Below are positions 16,026-25,400 of a stretch of 64,000 nucleotides of DNA, piece by piece. The stretch's first letter is position 1, and each line of letters starts with the position of its first letter. The notes beneath the pieces are model-generated. The model was not told where the DNA came from, made no database searches, and saw only the letters and a list, made by a program, of their open reading frames with translations. The stretch is from NCBI RefSeq assembly GCF_028622115.1, contig NZ_CP097263.1, forward strand, positions 9,125,501-9,189,500. The letters are read 5' to 3'. Position numbers and translations under genes: made by a program. This DNA comes from Kutzneria chonburiensis (GTDB lineage Bacteria; Actinomycetota; Actinomycetes; Mycobacteriales; Pseudonocardiaceae).

Positions 16026-18329
16026 GTGGACCTCTCACAGGTGCTTCGGCGGGGCAACGGTTCTGCGCGTTCCGGCCTCGGCAGGCACACGGTCGGCAAC
16101 GCGCTGGTGGTGCATCTCCCGAACGGCATGACCGAGGAGGCACAGGCTCTCGCACTCGGTGTCGCGCCCGACACCGAGCACGACCTCGTCGTGCTCGACC
16201 TGCCGGTGGATCTGCCGGTGTCGATCTGGGAGTCGGTGGCCGAGGTGCTGCCCCGGCGACGGCGCGGTGTCCGGCTGGTGATCGGCGGCCGGTCCCGTGA
16301 GGGCACCGCGCTGGCCGGGCAGTGGCTGGCCGAGCGCATCAACCGCCCGGTGCTGGCCCCGGACGGCGTGGTATTCCCCAGTGCGGGTGGCGCTCTGTTC
16401 GTCCACTCTGGACAGTCGAGCGGTTGGGTGCGGTTCCAGCCCGGCCGGCCGTCGGCCTGGGATTCCAAGCGCTTTCCTCGTCCGGCTTGGGATTCCCGGC
16501 AGACCGCGGAGACCACTGTCACCAGTTCGACCGGCGTCGCCGAGCCGCTGCCCGGCGGGTTCTGGATCCGCCCGACCGGCGGCGACACGGTCGCCAACCA
16601 GCACCGTCGGGCGTTGATCACCGCGATGCCGACCCAGCACGAGACGATGACGATCGTGCTGGGCTGCCCTGGCCTGCCGGCACTGTCCCTCGACGATGTG
16701 GCCCGGCTGTGGATGAAACTGCCGGCCGACGTCCGGGCCAACGCTCGATTCGTCCAGTACGGACCGGTTTCCGCCGATGGGCCGTACGGACAGGCGCTGG
16801 CCGACCTGCTGGCCGAGCGCACCGGCGTCTACACGGGGCTGCCTATCGGTTCGCCGGATGCGCCGGTGATACGCACGGTCCTGCCGGACGGCTCGCCCGG
16901 CTGGTATCCGTCCGCGCGTGAAATCGGTTACCGGCCAAGGGAATCGCCGGAGCTCCGCGGGTACCGTGCGCCGATCGACGGGCTCAACGAGATCGCCCCC
17001 GCGGTCTACTGGTACGCCCCGGACGCCGTGATCGAGGTCGTGCAGTCGGGTCTGCTGGTGCGGCCGCCGCAGGACGGCCCGAACACGCCGGCCGTACGGG
17101 CGCTCACCATCGATCCCAGCCTGCACACCCTGGCCTACGACCCCGCGGTCGATGCCGACGAGCCCCGGATGTTGTTGCTGGCCCAGGATGTGTTGGCCCG
17201 GCTCGATCAGCGGACCCGTCAGATGAGCCGCGTGCTGCCCGCTGCTGCGCTACTGCACGCCCGAGCCCAGGTACGGCCGGTCGAACGGACCGTGGCCATG
17301 CGAGTGATCCCGCCCGCGCTGCCGGCGGCCGAACCGCAAGCCCCGGTGCCGGAGGTCATCGAGAGCGTCGATGCGCACGATGCGCCTCAGGAGATACCCC
17401 CGGCCGGTATTCCTCCCGTAGAGATCCCGGTCGGCGTCGCACCCACTGACGTGAAACAGGTTCTGGAGCAGCCCAAGGCCATGACCGTGGCCGCTCGGCT
17501 CAACCCCACGCCGGCCGTGGCTCGGCTGCGCGTCCAGTCGACGCCCGGGGCCGACGCGACCGCGCTGCTGCCGGCTCGTGGCGTGGAGAAGGAACGGGAG
17601 TGGCTGCGCCGGTCGCTGGGCGCGGAGTTCGGCGTGCGATCCAATGCCGTGGCCCGAATCCTGTCTCAACATCCCGGCTTCCAGGGGGCCTTGTCGACGT
17701 CGTCGGCCCAAGTGCTGACCGATGCCGTGGCCGTGCAGCTGTATCTTTCGGCCAGCGGCGCGTCGATCGACCACGAACTGCGCACCGGCGCGAACGGGCC
17801 GCACGTGCCCCTCGCCCGCTGCGTGGTGTCCGGGCTGAGCCGGCTGCCGTCGCACCGGGGGACCGCGACTTTCGCGACGACGCTGCCGCCCGAGGCATGG
17901 AAGCTGCTGGTATCCCGGCCGGCCTTGACCGAGTGGGGTTTCCTCAACACGCTCACCCGACAGTCGTCCACTCTGGACGGTGACGTCGAGGTGCTGGTGT
18001 GGTCGATCACCGGGCGTCGCACCAAGTTGCTGGAACCGGCCGAGGGCGGGGTGGACAACCGGGTGGTGTTCGTGCCCGGCACGAGCTTCAAGGTGCTGCG
18101 GGCACAGCAACCGTCGGCGGCCGCACGAGGCGTGGTGCTGCTGCGGGAGTTGACCACGGGCGAGGTCGACGACGACGGTCGGGTGGCCACGGATCGCGTG
18201 GCGTTGGACGAGCTGGCGACGACCGCGCTCGACCGCGAGCTGGAGCGGTGGGCCGGACAGGATCCGGCCGGGTCGGAGCTCGACGACCGGGCCGCCGGGC
18301 GGTTCGGCGCGTTCCCGGGTCTGGTGTGA
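16026..18329 (+). CDS. 767-aa T7SS-locus protein with possible degenerate ADP-ribosyltransferase fold
   Basis: The GTG at 16026 follows GAAGGGA. No signal peptide or membrane helix is visible. Residues about 25-150 and 210-320 look like two copies of an alpha/beta module (VRLVIGGRSREGTALAG, then ERINRPVLAPDG; later QALADLLAERTGVYTGLPIG). They resemble the small caspase-like modules found in actinobacterial toxin loci and in the giant effector of this locus. Residues 410-510 are a Pro-rich linker. The C-terminal 250 residues show an ADP-ribosyltransferase-like pattern (VVSGLSRLPSHRGTATF, then VVFVPGTSFKVLRAQ, then VVLLRELTTGEV), but the usual catalytic Glu pair is not evident. It occupies the place where eccE or a mycosin gene would be expected, but matches neither. 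Function unknown. Confidence 0.75.
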   Translation: MDLSQVLRRGNGSARSGLGRHTVGNALVVHLPNGMTEEAQALALGVAPDTEHDLVVLDLPVDLPVSIWESVAEVLPRRRRGVRLVIGGRSREGTALAGQWLAERINRPVLAPDGVVFPSAGGALFVHSGQSSGWVRFQPGRPSAWDSKRFPRPAWDSRQTAETTVTSSTGVAEPLPGGFWIRPTGGDTVANQHRRALITAMPTQHETMTIVLGCPGLPALSLDDVARLWMKLPADVRANARFVQYGPVSADGPYGQALADLLAERTGVYTGLPIGSPDAPVIRTVLPDGSPGWYPSAREIGYRPRESPELRGYRAPIDGLNEIAPAVYWYAPDAVIEVVQSGLLVRPPQDGPNTPAVRALTIDPSLHTLAYDPAVDADEPRMLLLAQDVLARLDQRTRQMSRVLPAAALLHARAQVRPVERTVAMRVIPPALPAAEPQAPVPEVIESVDAHDAPQEIPPAGIPPVEIPVGVAPTDVKQVLEQPKAMTVAARLNPTPAVARLRVQSTPGADATALLPARGVEKEREWLRRSLGAEFGVRSNAVARILSQHPGFQGALSTSSAQVLTDAVAVQLYLSASGASIDHELRTGANGPHVPLARCVVSGLSRLPSHRGTATFATTLPPEAWKLLVSRPALTEWGFLNTLTRQSSTLDGDVEVLVWSITGRRTKLLEPAEGGVDNRVVFVPGTSFKVLRAQQPSAAARGVVLLRELTTGEVDDDGRVATDRVALDELATTALDRELERWAGQDPAGSELDDRAAGRFGAFPGLV

Positions 18330-18348
18330 GGGTGGAGAGGCGGAAGGG

Positions 18349-21300
18349 ATGAACCGACAGCTGCTTGTGGTCGGCGACGGCGGGTTGCCGACCATCGGCG
18401 CGGCGCTGGCGCAGGCGCAGCCGGGGGCGACGATCAGCGTGCGCCCCGGCCGCTACGAGGAGAACCTCGTCGCCGACCGGATGGTGCGTCTCGTTGCCGA
18501 GCCAGGCACGGTGGAAGTGTTGGCGCCCAGGGGGAGTGTGCTCGTCGTCAATGCCGAAGCGGTGCAGCTGAGCGGCTTCACCCTGACCGGCGCGGACGAG
18601 ACCATGGTGGCGGTCGACGTCGTGCGCGGCGAGGCGGCGCTCGACGAGTGCCGGGTCTCCGGCGCGTCGTGGGCGACGTTGTTGGCCCGGTTGCAGGGTA
18701 GCCTGGCCGTTCGAGGGTGCACGGTGACCGGCACGGGCGGTGCTGCCGTCGTGATCGCCTCGCCCGCGCAGTCGACCATCGAGGACAGCGAGATCGTCGA
18801 CGCGGCGTCTACCGGCGTGGTAGTGGCCGAGGTCGGATCCGTTGTGCTGCGCCGAAGTGTGGTACGGGGCGCGGGTGGCAACGGCGTGTGCGTCAACGGC
18901 GATGCGGTCGCCGTGCTGGAGCGGTGCGAGATCATCGGCGCGCAGAAGCCGGCCATGGTGGTCGAGCAGCGCGGCCGGGCGACGATCACCGAGCTGACCG
19001 TCCGGGACAGCGTCAGCGTGGACCTCTACGTGACCAGCGAGGAACACGTTTCCGTTGCCTCATCAACGTTTCTGTCCGCGCCGCTGCAAGCCGTGCATAT
19101 CGCCGCGATGGCCGCGCCAGTGCTGCGTGAGTGCTTGTTCTCCGGTGCCGGGCGCAACGCGGCACAGGTCACCGGCTCGGCTGCGCCCCGGTTCCTGGAC
19201 TGCTCGTTCGACGGCTCGCCGGTGACGATCCTCGTCGACGAACAGGCGCGGCCCCGCTTCGAACGCGCGACCGTGCGCAACTCGACGCAGACGGCCCTGG
19301 AGATCACCGGCGACGCCGAGGTGACCGTCAACGGCCTGCGAGTGTCGGCCGGCGACCTTCAGGTCACCGCGACCGCGCGGCTGGCGGCGACCGACCTTGA
19401 GGTAACCGCCGGAGTCGTGTCCTTCGCCAGCGGCACCCCGAGCTCGGTCACCTCCCTCTTCGTACGCGGCAGCGTGCATGTGGCCGGCACGGGGGAAATC
19501 TCCTTGCACGACTGCGAGGTCGCCGAGTCGCCGACCGACGGGATCACCGTGGAGTCGGGGGCGACGCTGACGGCGTCCCGGTGCCGGGTGACCGGCGCGC
19601 GAGCCAACGGGGTTCGGGTTGCCGAGGGTGCTCGGGCCTCGCTTGTCGAGTGCGAAGTCCTTGACGCCGGCCAGGAAGGGTTCCGGGTCGACAGCACCGA
19701 CGGCGTCATCCTGCGCGACTGCGTGGTGAACGACGAGGCGTCGAACTCGTTCGAACCGCCGGTCGAGCAGAACCTGTCCGAGGCGGCCGGCCAGGTGCTC
19801 GACGGGCCGCTGGGCGAGCTGGAGTCGCTCGTCGGCCTGGCCGGCGTGAAAAAAGAGGTCACCGGCCTGATCAATCTGATCAAGATGTCCCAGCTGCGGG
19901 AGCGGATGGGGCTGCCGATGCCGCCGATGAGCCGGCACCTGGTGTTCGCCGGGCCGCCCGGCACCGGCAAGACCACGGTCGCCCGGCTCTACGGCGCCGT
20001 GCTGGCCGAGCTCGGCATCCTGGCCAAGGGGCACATGGTCGAGGTGGCGAGGCAGGACCTGGTCGGCCAGTACATCGGGTCCACCGCGATCAAGACGACC
20101 GAGGTGGTGCAGAAGGCCATCGGCGGCGTGCTGTTCATCGACGAGGCGTACACCCTGGCCGCGGGCGGCGGCGGCTCCGGGCCGGACTTCGGCCAGGAGG
20201 CCATCGACGCGCTGATGAAGATCATGGAGGACCAGCGCGACTCGCTCGTGGTCATCGTCGCCGGCTACTCCGAGCAGATGGACGGCTTCCTCGACTCCAA
20301 CCCCGGCCTCGCGTCCCGCTTCACCCGCACCATCGAATTCCCCAACTACAGCGTGGACGAGCTGGTCACCATCGCCGGCGGGCTGATCCGCAAGCACTAC
20401 TACGAGCTGACCGAGGACGGGCTGGCCGCGGTCCGCGACTACTTCGAGCGCATCCCCAAGAACTCGACCTTCGGCAACGGCCGCGTGGCCCGCAAGCTGT
20501 TCGAGGCCATGGTGAACAACCAGGCGTCCCGGCTGGCGCTGAGCCCGCCGGCCAAGGACTCCGAGCTCAACCGGCTCACCGCCGACGACCTCGGCTCGGA
20601 GCTGAGCCAGCTGCCGGCCGCGGGCACGCAGACGTCGGTGCCGGTCACCGCCGACCCGGCCTGTGCGGTCGGCTCGAGCGTTGTGTGGCAGCGGCTCGAC
20701 GGGCTGGTCGGCCAGGCCGCGGTACGGGAAAGCGCACAGCGGCTGCTGGTTCGGCTCGGTGGCCTGGCCCGGGAGCGTCAACCTATTGGCCACCACGGCA
20801 ATCTGGTGATCAGCGGCGAACGCGGCAGCGGCCGTACCGAGTTCGCCCGGTTGTATGCCTTGAGCCTGGCCGAACTCGGCCTGGTCCCGGTCGGTCAGCT
20901 GGTGCGCCGCCGCCTCGCGAACGAGCTGTCCCCGCGCTGGCCCGGCCAGGCCGAGCACCTGGTCCGGGCCGCGCTGGACGACGCCGCCGGCGGCACCCTC
21001 GTGGTGGATCTCGACGGCGACTGGGACACCGGCGCCCACGGTCCAGGTGTGGAGGCGCTGGAGGCACTCGCCGGGTCGGTTGACCGCCGTCCAGCCGACC
21101 CGGTCGTGGTGCTCACCGGGCCCGCCGAGCGGATCGGGCTGCTGCGCAAGCAACTTCCAGTGCTGCGGGAGCTGTTCGGCACCGGGTGGGCTCTCGGTCC
21201 GTACACAGTGGACGAACTCGCCGAGATCGCGGTGCGGTTGCTGGTCCGGCGGGGCCATGACGTGCCCGAGGACGTACGGGCCGCGCTGGTGCACGAACTT

Positions 21301-21450
21301 GCCGCCGCGAGTCGGCAGACCGTGCACGCGGCACACGAACTGGCCGGCATGCTCTCGGCCGCCGCCGCTTCCCGCACTTTGGCCGCCGCCGACCTGCGCG
21401 GCATTCGCCCGGGGTACGCACTCGGCGCGGGCCTGGCCGCGGTCGGCTGA
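18349..21450 (+). CDS. parallel beta-helix protein fused to EccA-like AAA+ ATPase
   Basis: This is a 1033-aa protein. Residues about 10-470 are a chain of short repeats of the right-handed parallel beta-helix type (pectate-lyase-like, for example RCEIIGAQKPAMVVEQ and DCEVAESPTDGITVESG). Residues 490-760 are a CbxX/EccA-type AAA+ domain: LVGLAGVKKEVTGLI, Walker A AGPPGTGKTTVARLY near 533, Walker B GGVLFIDEAYTL near 592 and sensor region NPGLASRFTRTIEFPNY. Residues 780-1033 form a second AAA-like domain whose Walker A reads SGERGSGRTEFARLY near 821, with Arg in place of the catalytic Lys, so it is probably inactive. EccA proteins act in the cytosol as substrate chaperones; the beta-helix may bind the repetitive effector. 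Start follows CGGAAGGG. Confidence 0.88.
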   Translation: MNRQLLVVGDGGLPTIGAALAQAQPGATISVRPGRYEENLVADRMVRLVAEPGTVEVLAPRGSVLVVNAEAVQLSGFTLTGADETMVAVDVVRGEAALDECRVSGASWATLLARLQGSLAVRGCTVTGTGGAAVVIASPAQSTIEDSEIVDAASTGVVVAEVGSVVLRRSVVRGAGGNGVCVNGDAVAVLERCEIIGAQKPAMVVEQRGRATITELTVRDSVSVDLYVTSEEHVSVASSTFLSAPLQAVHIAAMAAPVLRECLFSGAGRNAAQVTGSAAPRFLDCSFDGSPVTILVDEQARPRFERATVRNSTQTALEITGDAEVTVNGLRVSAGDLQVTATARLAATDLEVTAGVVSFASGTPSSVTSLFVRGSVHVAGTGEISLHDCEVAESPTDGITVESGATLTASRCRVTGARANGVRVAEGARASLVECEVLDAGQEGFRVDSTDGVILRDCVVNDEASNSFEPPVEQNLSEAAGQVLDGPLGELESLVGLAGVKKEVTGLINLIKMSQLRERMGLPMPPMSRHLVFAGPPGTGKTTVARLYGAVLAELGILAKGHMVEVARQDLVGQYIGSTAIKTTEVVQKAIGGVLFIDEAYTLAAGGGGSGPDFGQEAIDALMKIMEDQRDSLVVIVAGYSEQMDGFLDSNPGLASRFTRTIEFPNYSVDELVTIAGGLIRKHYYELTEDGLAAVRDYFERIPKNSTFGNGRVARKLFEAMVNNQASRLALSPPAKDSELNRLTADDLGSELSQLPAAGTQTSVPVTADPACAVGSSVVWQRLDGLVGQAAVRESAQRLLVRLGGLARERQPIGHHGNLVISGERGSGRTEFARLYALSLAELGLVPVGQLVRRRLANELSPRWPGQAEHLVRAALDDAAGGTLVVDLDGDWDTGAHGPGVEALEALAGSVDRRPADPVVVLTGPAERIGLLRKQLPVLRELFGTGWALGPYTVDELAEIAVRLLVRRGHDVPEDVRAALVHELAAASRQTVHAAHELAGMLSAAAASRTLAAADLRGIRPGYALGAGLAAVG

Positions 21451-21467
21451 CCTTCAGGAGAAAACGT

Positions 21468-21857
21468 ATGGACACCAACGAAAAGGCCCTGGCCGCCGCG
21501 CTCGACGCCTACCAGCGCCAGCGCGCGAACTTCGACCAGGCCCGGGCCTCCCTCGCCAGCATCACCAGCAGCGTCACCTCGCCGCGGCGCGAGGTGACCG
21601 CCACCGTCGGGCACGTCGGCGAGTTGACCGAGATCTCCTTTCCCACCAGCGCCTACAAGCGCATGACACCGGTCGAGCTCGGCGCGGTGATCGTCCGCAC
21701 GGTCGGCGCCGCCCGGGAGAAGTCCGTCACCGCCGCCGCTGACGTGATGGCTCCCATGCTGCCGCCGAGCCTTTCCGCTCGGGATTTGATGAGCGGCAAG
21801 GTCGACGCCGACGCTCTGTTCTCCGCCGGCGCACCGCGATCGGGGGAGGGCGCGTGA
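21468..21857 (+). CDS. YbaB/EbfC-like small protein
   Basis: This 129-aa protein has an N-terminal helix followed by a short beta hairpin (EVTATVGHVGELTEISF) and two C-terminal helices, the layout of YbaB/EbfC nucleoid-associated proteins. Many actinobacterial T7SS effector operons carry a YbaB-like gene just before the effector, with unknown purpose, possibly as an adaptor rather than a DNA binder. Start follows TTCAGGAGAAAACGT. Its stop overlaps the GTG of the next gene. Confidence 0.8.
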   Translation: MDTNEKALAAALDAYQRQRANFDQARASLASITSSVTSPRREVTATVGHVGELTEISFPTSAYKRMTPVELGAVIVRTVGAAREKSVTAAADVMAPMLPPSLSARDLMSGKVDADALFSAGAPRSGEGA

Positions 21858-22489
21858 CCGACAAGTTCTTCGTCGATTCCGATGGTCTCAACGACGGCAG
21901 CAAGGGCTTCTCCGCGAAGTCCGACGAGCTGCTCGACGTGCTGGCCTACGTCAAGTCCGTGGCCGATCCCGGCCGGATCGCCAAGGCCGTCGGCGGCGAC
22001 AAGTACGGGCACATGTTCCTCGAGTCCAACCAGCCGTTGGTCGACGGCGTGCTGTCCGGTGTGCTCACCTGGGCGCTGGCCGTCAAGGGCACGTCCGGTG
22101 CGGTGCGGGACATGTCGCATTCGTTCGTCGACGTCGACTCCGGCGCACATGACGCGTCCCGCGCGTTGCGGGACAACCTCCTGGAGATCAACGGCCTGCT
22201 GATCAAAGGCGGGTCGAACGACTCGCCGCCGGTGGACAAGCACTTGGTGGACACCAGCCACAATCCGCCGCTGCGGGCCGGGATCGTCGTGCGGGAACGC
22301 GACGCCCCGGTGCACAAGAAGCCCGTCAAGCTCGAGCCGACCACGAGCACGGTCGTGCACCTGGTCGACGGAAACGCCATACCGGACAAGGCCGAACGAG
22401 CGTCGACCGAGGGGTGGGCGCCCGCCTTCCGCGGCCGGGCCCCGGAGCAGCCGCTGCGCGGGACCGAGCCGGTCAAGCCGACGGAGTAG
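21854..22489 (+). CDS. ESX-substrate-like helical protein
   Basis: This 211-aa protein starts at GTG in a GTGA overlap. Residues 1-115 are helical (FVDSDGLNDGSKGFSAKSDE at the start) and resemble the N-terminal type VII target domains of about 100 residues. The remaining 95 residues are polar and probably disordered, ending ALRGTEPVK-like without a recognised domain (actual end: RGTEPVKPTE). No WXG motif is clear. Its place directly before the giant effector suggests it is the export partner of the effector's N-terminal domain. Family name uncertain. Confidence 0.7.
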   Translation: MTDKFFVDSDGLNDGSKGFSAKSDELLDVLAYVKSVADPGRIAKAVGGDKYGHMFLESNQPLVDGVLSGVLTWALAVKGTSGAVRDMSHSFVDVDSGAHDASRALRDNLLEINGLLIKGGSNDSPPVDKHLVDTSHNPPLRAGIVVRERDAPVHKKPVKLEPTTSTVVHLVDGNAIPDKAERASTEGWAPAFRGRAPEQPLRGTEPVKPTE

Positions 22490-22492
22490 TCG

Positions 22493-25400
22493 ATGAGCCT
22501 GATGGTCCCGCCCGACCTGAACTGGGTGTTCTACGTCATTGCCGGCCAGGCGTGGCCGGAGGGTGACGAGGATGCCGTGCGCCTGTTGGCGTCCGAGTGG
22601 GACCAGGCCGCCGCGTTGCTCGAGGGCGCGTCCGGGGGCTATTCCCAGTTGGCCGGGAGGGTCGGCGACAACGTCGGCGGAACCGTCGGGAACAACTTCA
22701 TCGACTTCGCCGGGCCCCTCGGCCGGTCCGGCGCCTCCTTCGCCACCAGCGCCCGCCAGATCGCCGCCGCGCTGCGCGACTACGCCTTGAACATCGAGCA
22801 CGCCAAGTACAACATCCTCATCCAGATCTCCGTGGTCGCCGCCAACATCCTCTGGGCGGCCCTGGATCCGTTCACCGCCCCCTTGATCCCCGGCATCTGG
22901 GCCGCCGGCCGCGATGCCGTGATGGAGATCGAGGGCTCTTTGGCCGAGCGCTTGGCCACCCTCGCCACCGAGCTCGCCAAGGCCGCCGCCTTCGAGGCGT
23001 CCGAGGAGGTCGCCGAGGAGATGCTCGCCCAGATCATCCAGATCGGCCAGGGCAACCGCGACGGTCTCGACATCCCTCAGCTGCTTCAGAACGCCGCCCT
23101 CGGTGCCATCGGCGGCATCTTCGCCCACGGGGCCCTCGGCGCTCTCGGCCGGGCCGACCGCAAGTTCCACACCCAGTTCACCCCCACCGTCTACGCCTCC
23201 GCCGGCGTCCAGGGCGCCACCCAGTTGGTCGTCGGCATTACCGGCGCCGTCCTGTTCGGCGGCGACCTCGACGACCTGGGGTGGAGCGTCGTCAGCGGCG
23301 CCCTCACCGGCGCCGCCATCCACAGCGGTTTCCGCGCCGGCAACCACTTCCGCCCCAAGGACAACTCCAGCGGCGGTCCTCAGTCCGGTCCCCACGGTCC
23401 CAACACCGTCGGCGGCCTCGACACCAAGATCACCACCAACCCGATCACCGTCGGGTCGTCCGGCCACACGGGGACAGGGCACGACCAGACCGGCAACGGG
23501 AACCAGTCTGGCAACGGCCGGACCGGCGATGGACCGGCCGAGAACGAGGATCGGGAAGGCCCCGCCCCGCAGGGAGACCAGCCTGGCCACACCGCCAAGG
23601 ACACTCCCGATCCCGCCCAGCACAGCGGACCGGCAACGGGCCGGTCCGACTCGACGACCGGCGGCCTGCCCGGATTCGACGACGGTGCACGATCCACGCA
23701 CCCGGACCAGACCCAACCGCCGACCGGCTCGGGCCCGGCGCTGTTGAATCCGAACCATCCTGCATCCCGGTCGGGCCCGGCCGCGGTGGAGTCGAATCAC
23801 CCGGCTGCGACTGACCTGAACCACCCCGCTTCGCAGTCAGGCCCCGTTGCGACGGAGCCAAACCGCTCAGCTGCTACTGACCCGAACGGCCCCGGGGCCA
23901 GGCCGGATGGGGCGACGACCGACCCGAACCACCCCGCCTCGCAGTCGGGCCCCGCAGTGGTGGAGCCGAACCATCCAGCGGCAACCGACACGCAGCATGC
24001 GGGTTCCCAGCCAGGTCCCGCCGATACCAACCGCCCCGCATCTCGGTCGGGTCCCGCCGATAGCAATCGCCCGGCATCTCAGACAGGCCCCGCTGATCCG
24101 ACCCGGTCGGCCTCTCAAACGGGGCCGAGCGCCGCCAATCGCCCGGCCGCACAGCAGGGGCCCGCCGGTGGCCAATCATCATCCGCGGAGGTCACGGCCA
24201 AGAATCCGACCCCGGAGCCGAAGATCGGACACCTGCCAACCCCGGCGCCGAAGATCGGTTGGGCCGAGCAGTTCCCGGTGCTGGACCCGAACCTCGCCGG
24301 CGGGGCGGCTCACCATGAAACCGTGGTCGGGTCGAACAACCACGGCCTTGACCACCACCAGGCGCTGACCGCGCCGGACGGCACCTCGTTGTCGTCGGAG
24401 AGCTTCCGCTCGCCGCGCGACGGAAACGCTTACTACACCGAGGTCTTCCACCATTTGCGGGCCGTTGATCCCGACATCGACCTCGACACCTGCTTCCAGG
24501 TCGTCGTGCAGGCGTCGTTCTCGATCGCCGAGGGCGACGTCTACCTGTCCGGCCCCGGCGGCAAGATCACCCTGGGACACGCCAAGGAGCTGACCGGGGA
24601 GCCGTTCCGTCGCGCGACCGCCGACGACATCGTGACGCACATGGAGAACCAGCCGCGCGGGGCGATGGGGGTCGTGTTCCACGCCGGCGACGGCACAACG
24701 GGACATTTCACGTTGGCCTACAAGGATCAGCGCGGGGTGACCAACTTCGTCGACGTGAAGCACTCGTCGATGGACGCGCTGCACAGCGGCGACACGACCG
24801 GGTTCATGCCGCTGCCCTGGACGGGTGCGCGGCCGCTGGGGTCGTCGGACGTGGTGTTGCGGGCGGAGTCGACCGGCGGGGCCGGCGGCCACGGCGGCCT
24901 GACCTTCCGGGCCAACAAGGAGATCATCCAGAAGCCGACCAACGAGCCCGAGGTGCAGACGTACTCGGAGCTGCGCGGCGGGAATCCGGACGCCATCAGC
25001 GAGGTGGTGCCGCCGTCGTACGAGGTCGAGCAGGTCGAGCAGCGGGAACGCGACTACGGGCTGGTGCCGCCGCCGCGGGCGGACGGCCCGGAGGTGTTCA
25101 TCGACAACATCACCGCGACCATGGACGACGTGAAGCTGCTCGACATCAAGATCGGGCGGCGCACCGCCAGCAAGGAAGAGCTGGTGCAGCACGGCATGTC
25201 CGAGGCCGACGCGCGCAAGAAGAAGTTCAAGCTGAAGATCAGCGACTTCGTCACCGGTTCGGACCGGCGCGGCTACCGCGTGGTGGACATGACCGGGCTC
25301 GCCGAGTCCCGCCTTCAGGCCGGCCGGCATTCCGAGACCCACATCCAGGACTTCATCCCGCAGGACTCGCCCGAGGTCTGGCACGCGCACCACGACAAGA

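Noticed and set aside
16026-18329. EccE or mycosin identity for the 767-aa protein
   Set aside because: No subtilisin triad, no signal peptide and no N-terminal membrane helices.
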